Source of the DNA: Colletes latitarsis
Lineage: Eukaryota; Arthropoda; Insecta; Hymenoptera; Colletidae
NCBI RefSeq assembly: GCF_051014445.1
Contig: NW_027488367.1
Coordinates: forward strand, 23,359,501-23,423,500
Length of the DNA stretch: 64,000 nucleotides
Reading direction: 5' to 3'
The notes beneath the pieces are model-generated. The model was given only the letters and a program-made list of their open reading frames with translations. It was not told where the DNA came from and ran no database searches. The position numbers and the translations under genes are program-made. The stretch's first letter is position 1. Every line of letters starts with the position of its first letter. This document shows, in pieces, positions 63,586 to 64,000 of this stretch.

Positions 63586-64000
63586 CCTGGGATTTTCACT
63601 CATCAGACTCATACTTTCGCATTCTTCACATACTTGTTGAACGGATCCTAGGTTTTTTCTGGTTTGGATCACGTAGTAATGAGGGACCACACTGAAACAG
63701 TCAATTAAACCTGGTTTCGATCAATATTTTAAAGAAGAATTCATGTTAGGTCTAGGTTAGGTCTGGGATTTGCTCTCATCAGGCTCGTTCTTTCGCATAT
63801 TTCTCATACTTGATGGCTAGATCCTGGGCTTTTTCTGGATTGCATCACGTAGTAATGAAGTACAACACTGAAACATTCTATTAAACCTGGTTTCCATCAA
63901 TATCTTACAGGACAACGCAAGTTAGGTCTGGCATAGGTCTGGGATTCGCCCTCATCAGGCTCATACTTTCGCGTTTTTCACATACTTGTTGAACAGATCC
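63586..64000 (+). repeat. Monomers to the right of block D, cut by the window edge
   Basis: Just over two monomers of the common variants follow, including the ATGGCTAGATCC/GAAGTACAAC type and then the GGCATAGGTCTGGGATTCG type typical of the left of blocks A and B. The array clearly continues beyond the window. Confidence 0.8.

Larger units (their letters stand above)
1..64000. repeat. Satellite array, 176-177 bp monomer, head to tail
   Basis: The whole window is one tandem array. The recurring anchor GTTAGGTCTRGG falls at 18, 193, 369, 545, 721 and 898, giving periods of 175, 176, 176, 176 and 177 bp, and the same spacing continues to the right edge. The 175 comes from one lost base in GGATCCTGGG, and the 177 from TTATTTTC replacing TTTTTTC. 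All monomers read in the same direction and I saw no inverted unit. Each carries a GTTAGGT pair, a TTTCGC segment, a (G)GATCCTGGG segment, a T-rich run, a central KpnI-like dyad, an AATTAAACC segment and GATCAATATTTTAGAG. Apart from four retroposon copies there is no unique DNA. The array is likely centromeric or pericentromeric heterochromatin, but that is inference. I do not recognise the satellite family. Confidence 0.97.

Noticed and set aside
1..64000. CRISPR-like regular repetition
   Set aside because: There are no unique spacers. The whole 176 bp period is repetitive, which is satellite and not a repeat-spacer array.

Overview
This window is a single uninterrupted tract of tandemly repeated satellite DNA from a eukaryotic genome. 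I can support no protein-coding gene, rRNA, tRNA or CRISPR array anywhere in it. The basic unit is a 176 to 177 bp monomer, always in the same head-to-tail orientation. About 357 copies fit in the window (64,000 bp minus four 252 bp insertions, divided by about 176.2 bp). The only non-satellite DNA is a 240 bp, GC-rich, poly(A)-tailed retroposon (SINE-like, or the 3' end of a LINE). It is present four times (from 3729, 6624, 30306 and 33553), each time at the same monomer position and flanked by the same 12 to 14 bp target-site duplication.

Layout: (1) 1-24134, long block A. (2) 24135-26225, a rearranged partial copy of the start of block A, which includes what looks like the unoccupied version of the retroposon target. 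(3) 26226-51944, block B, a near-identical copy of block A. The A-to-B offset is 26,225 bp at the left and grows to 27,810 bp at the right, only in whole-monomer steps (+352, +352, +176, +528, +177). (4) 51945-56840, block C, made of further partial copies of the right end of block B with a 2,996 bp (17-monomer) internal offset. (5) 56841-63585, block D, two full-length-range copies and one partial copy of a 2,819 bp, 16-monomer higher-order repeat. (6) 63586-64000, ordinary monomers running off the edge.

Organism: the sequence gives no coding marker. Higher-order satellite organisation and a poly(A) retroposon with target-site duplications indicate a eukaryote. Paired TTAGG motifs in most monomers and the look of the retroposon made me think of an arthropod, but this is a weak impression. 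A centromeric or pericentromeric location is an inference from the long, uniformly oriented, homogenised array.

How it works together: nothing here encodes a pathway. The window records array evolution: a monomer diversified into recognisable variants, a retroposon inserted once, its locus was duplicated locally, a block of about 26 kb was duplicated, and unequal exchange in monomer register then added and removed whole monomers. Copies were compared by eye, so boundaries of blocks are accurate to roughly a few tens of bases unless stated otherwise.
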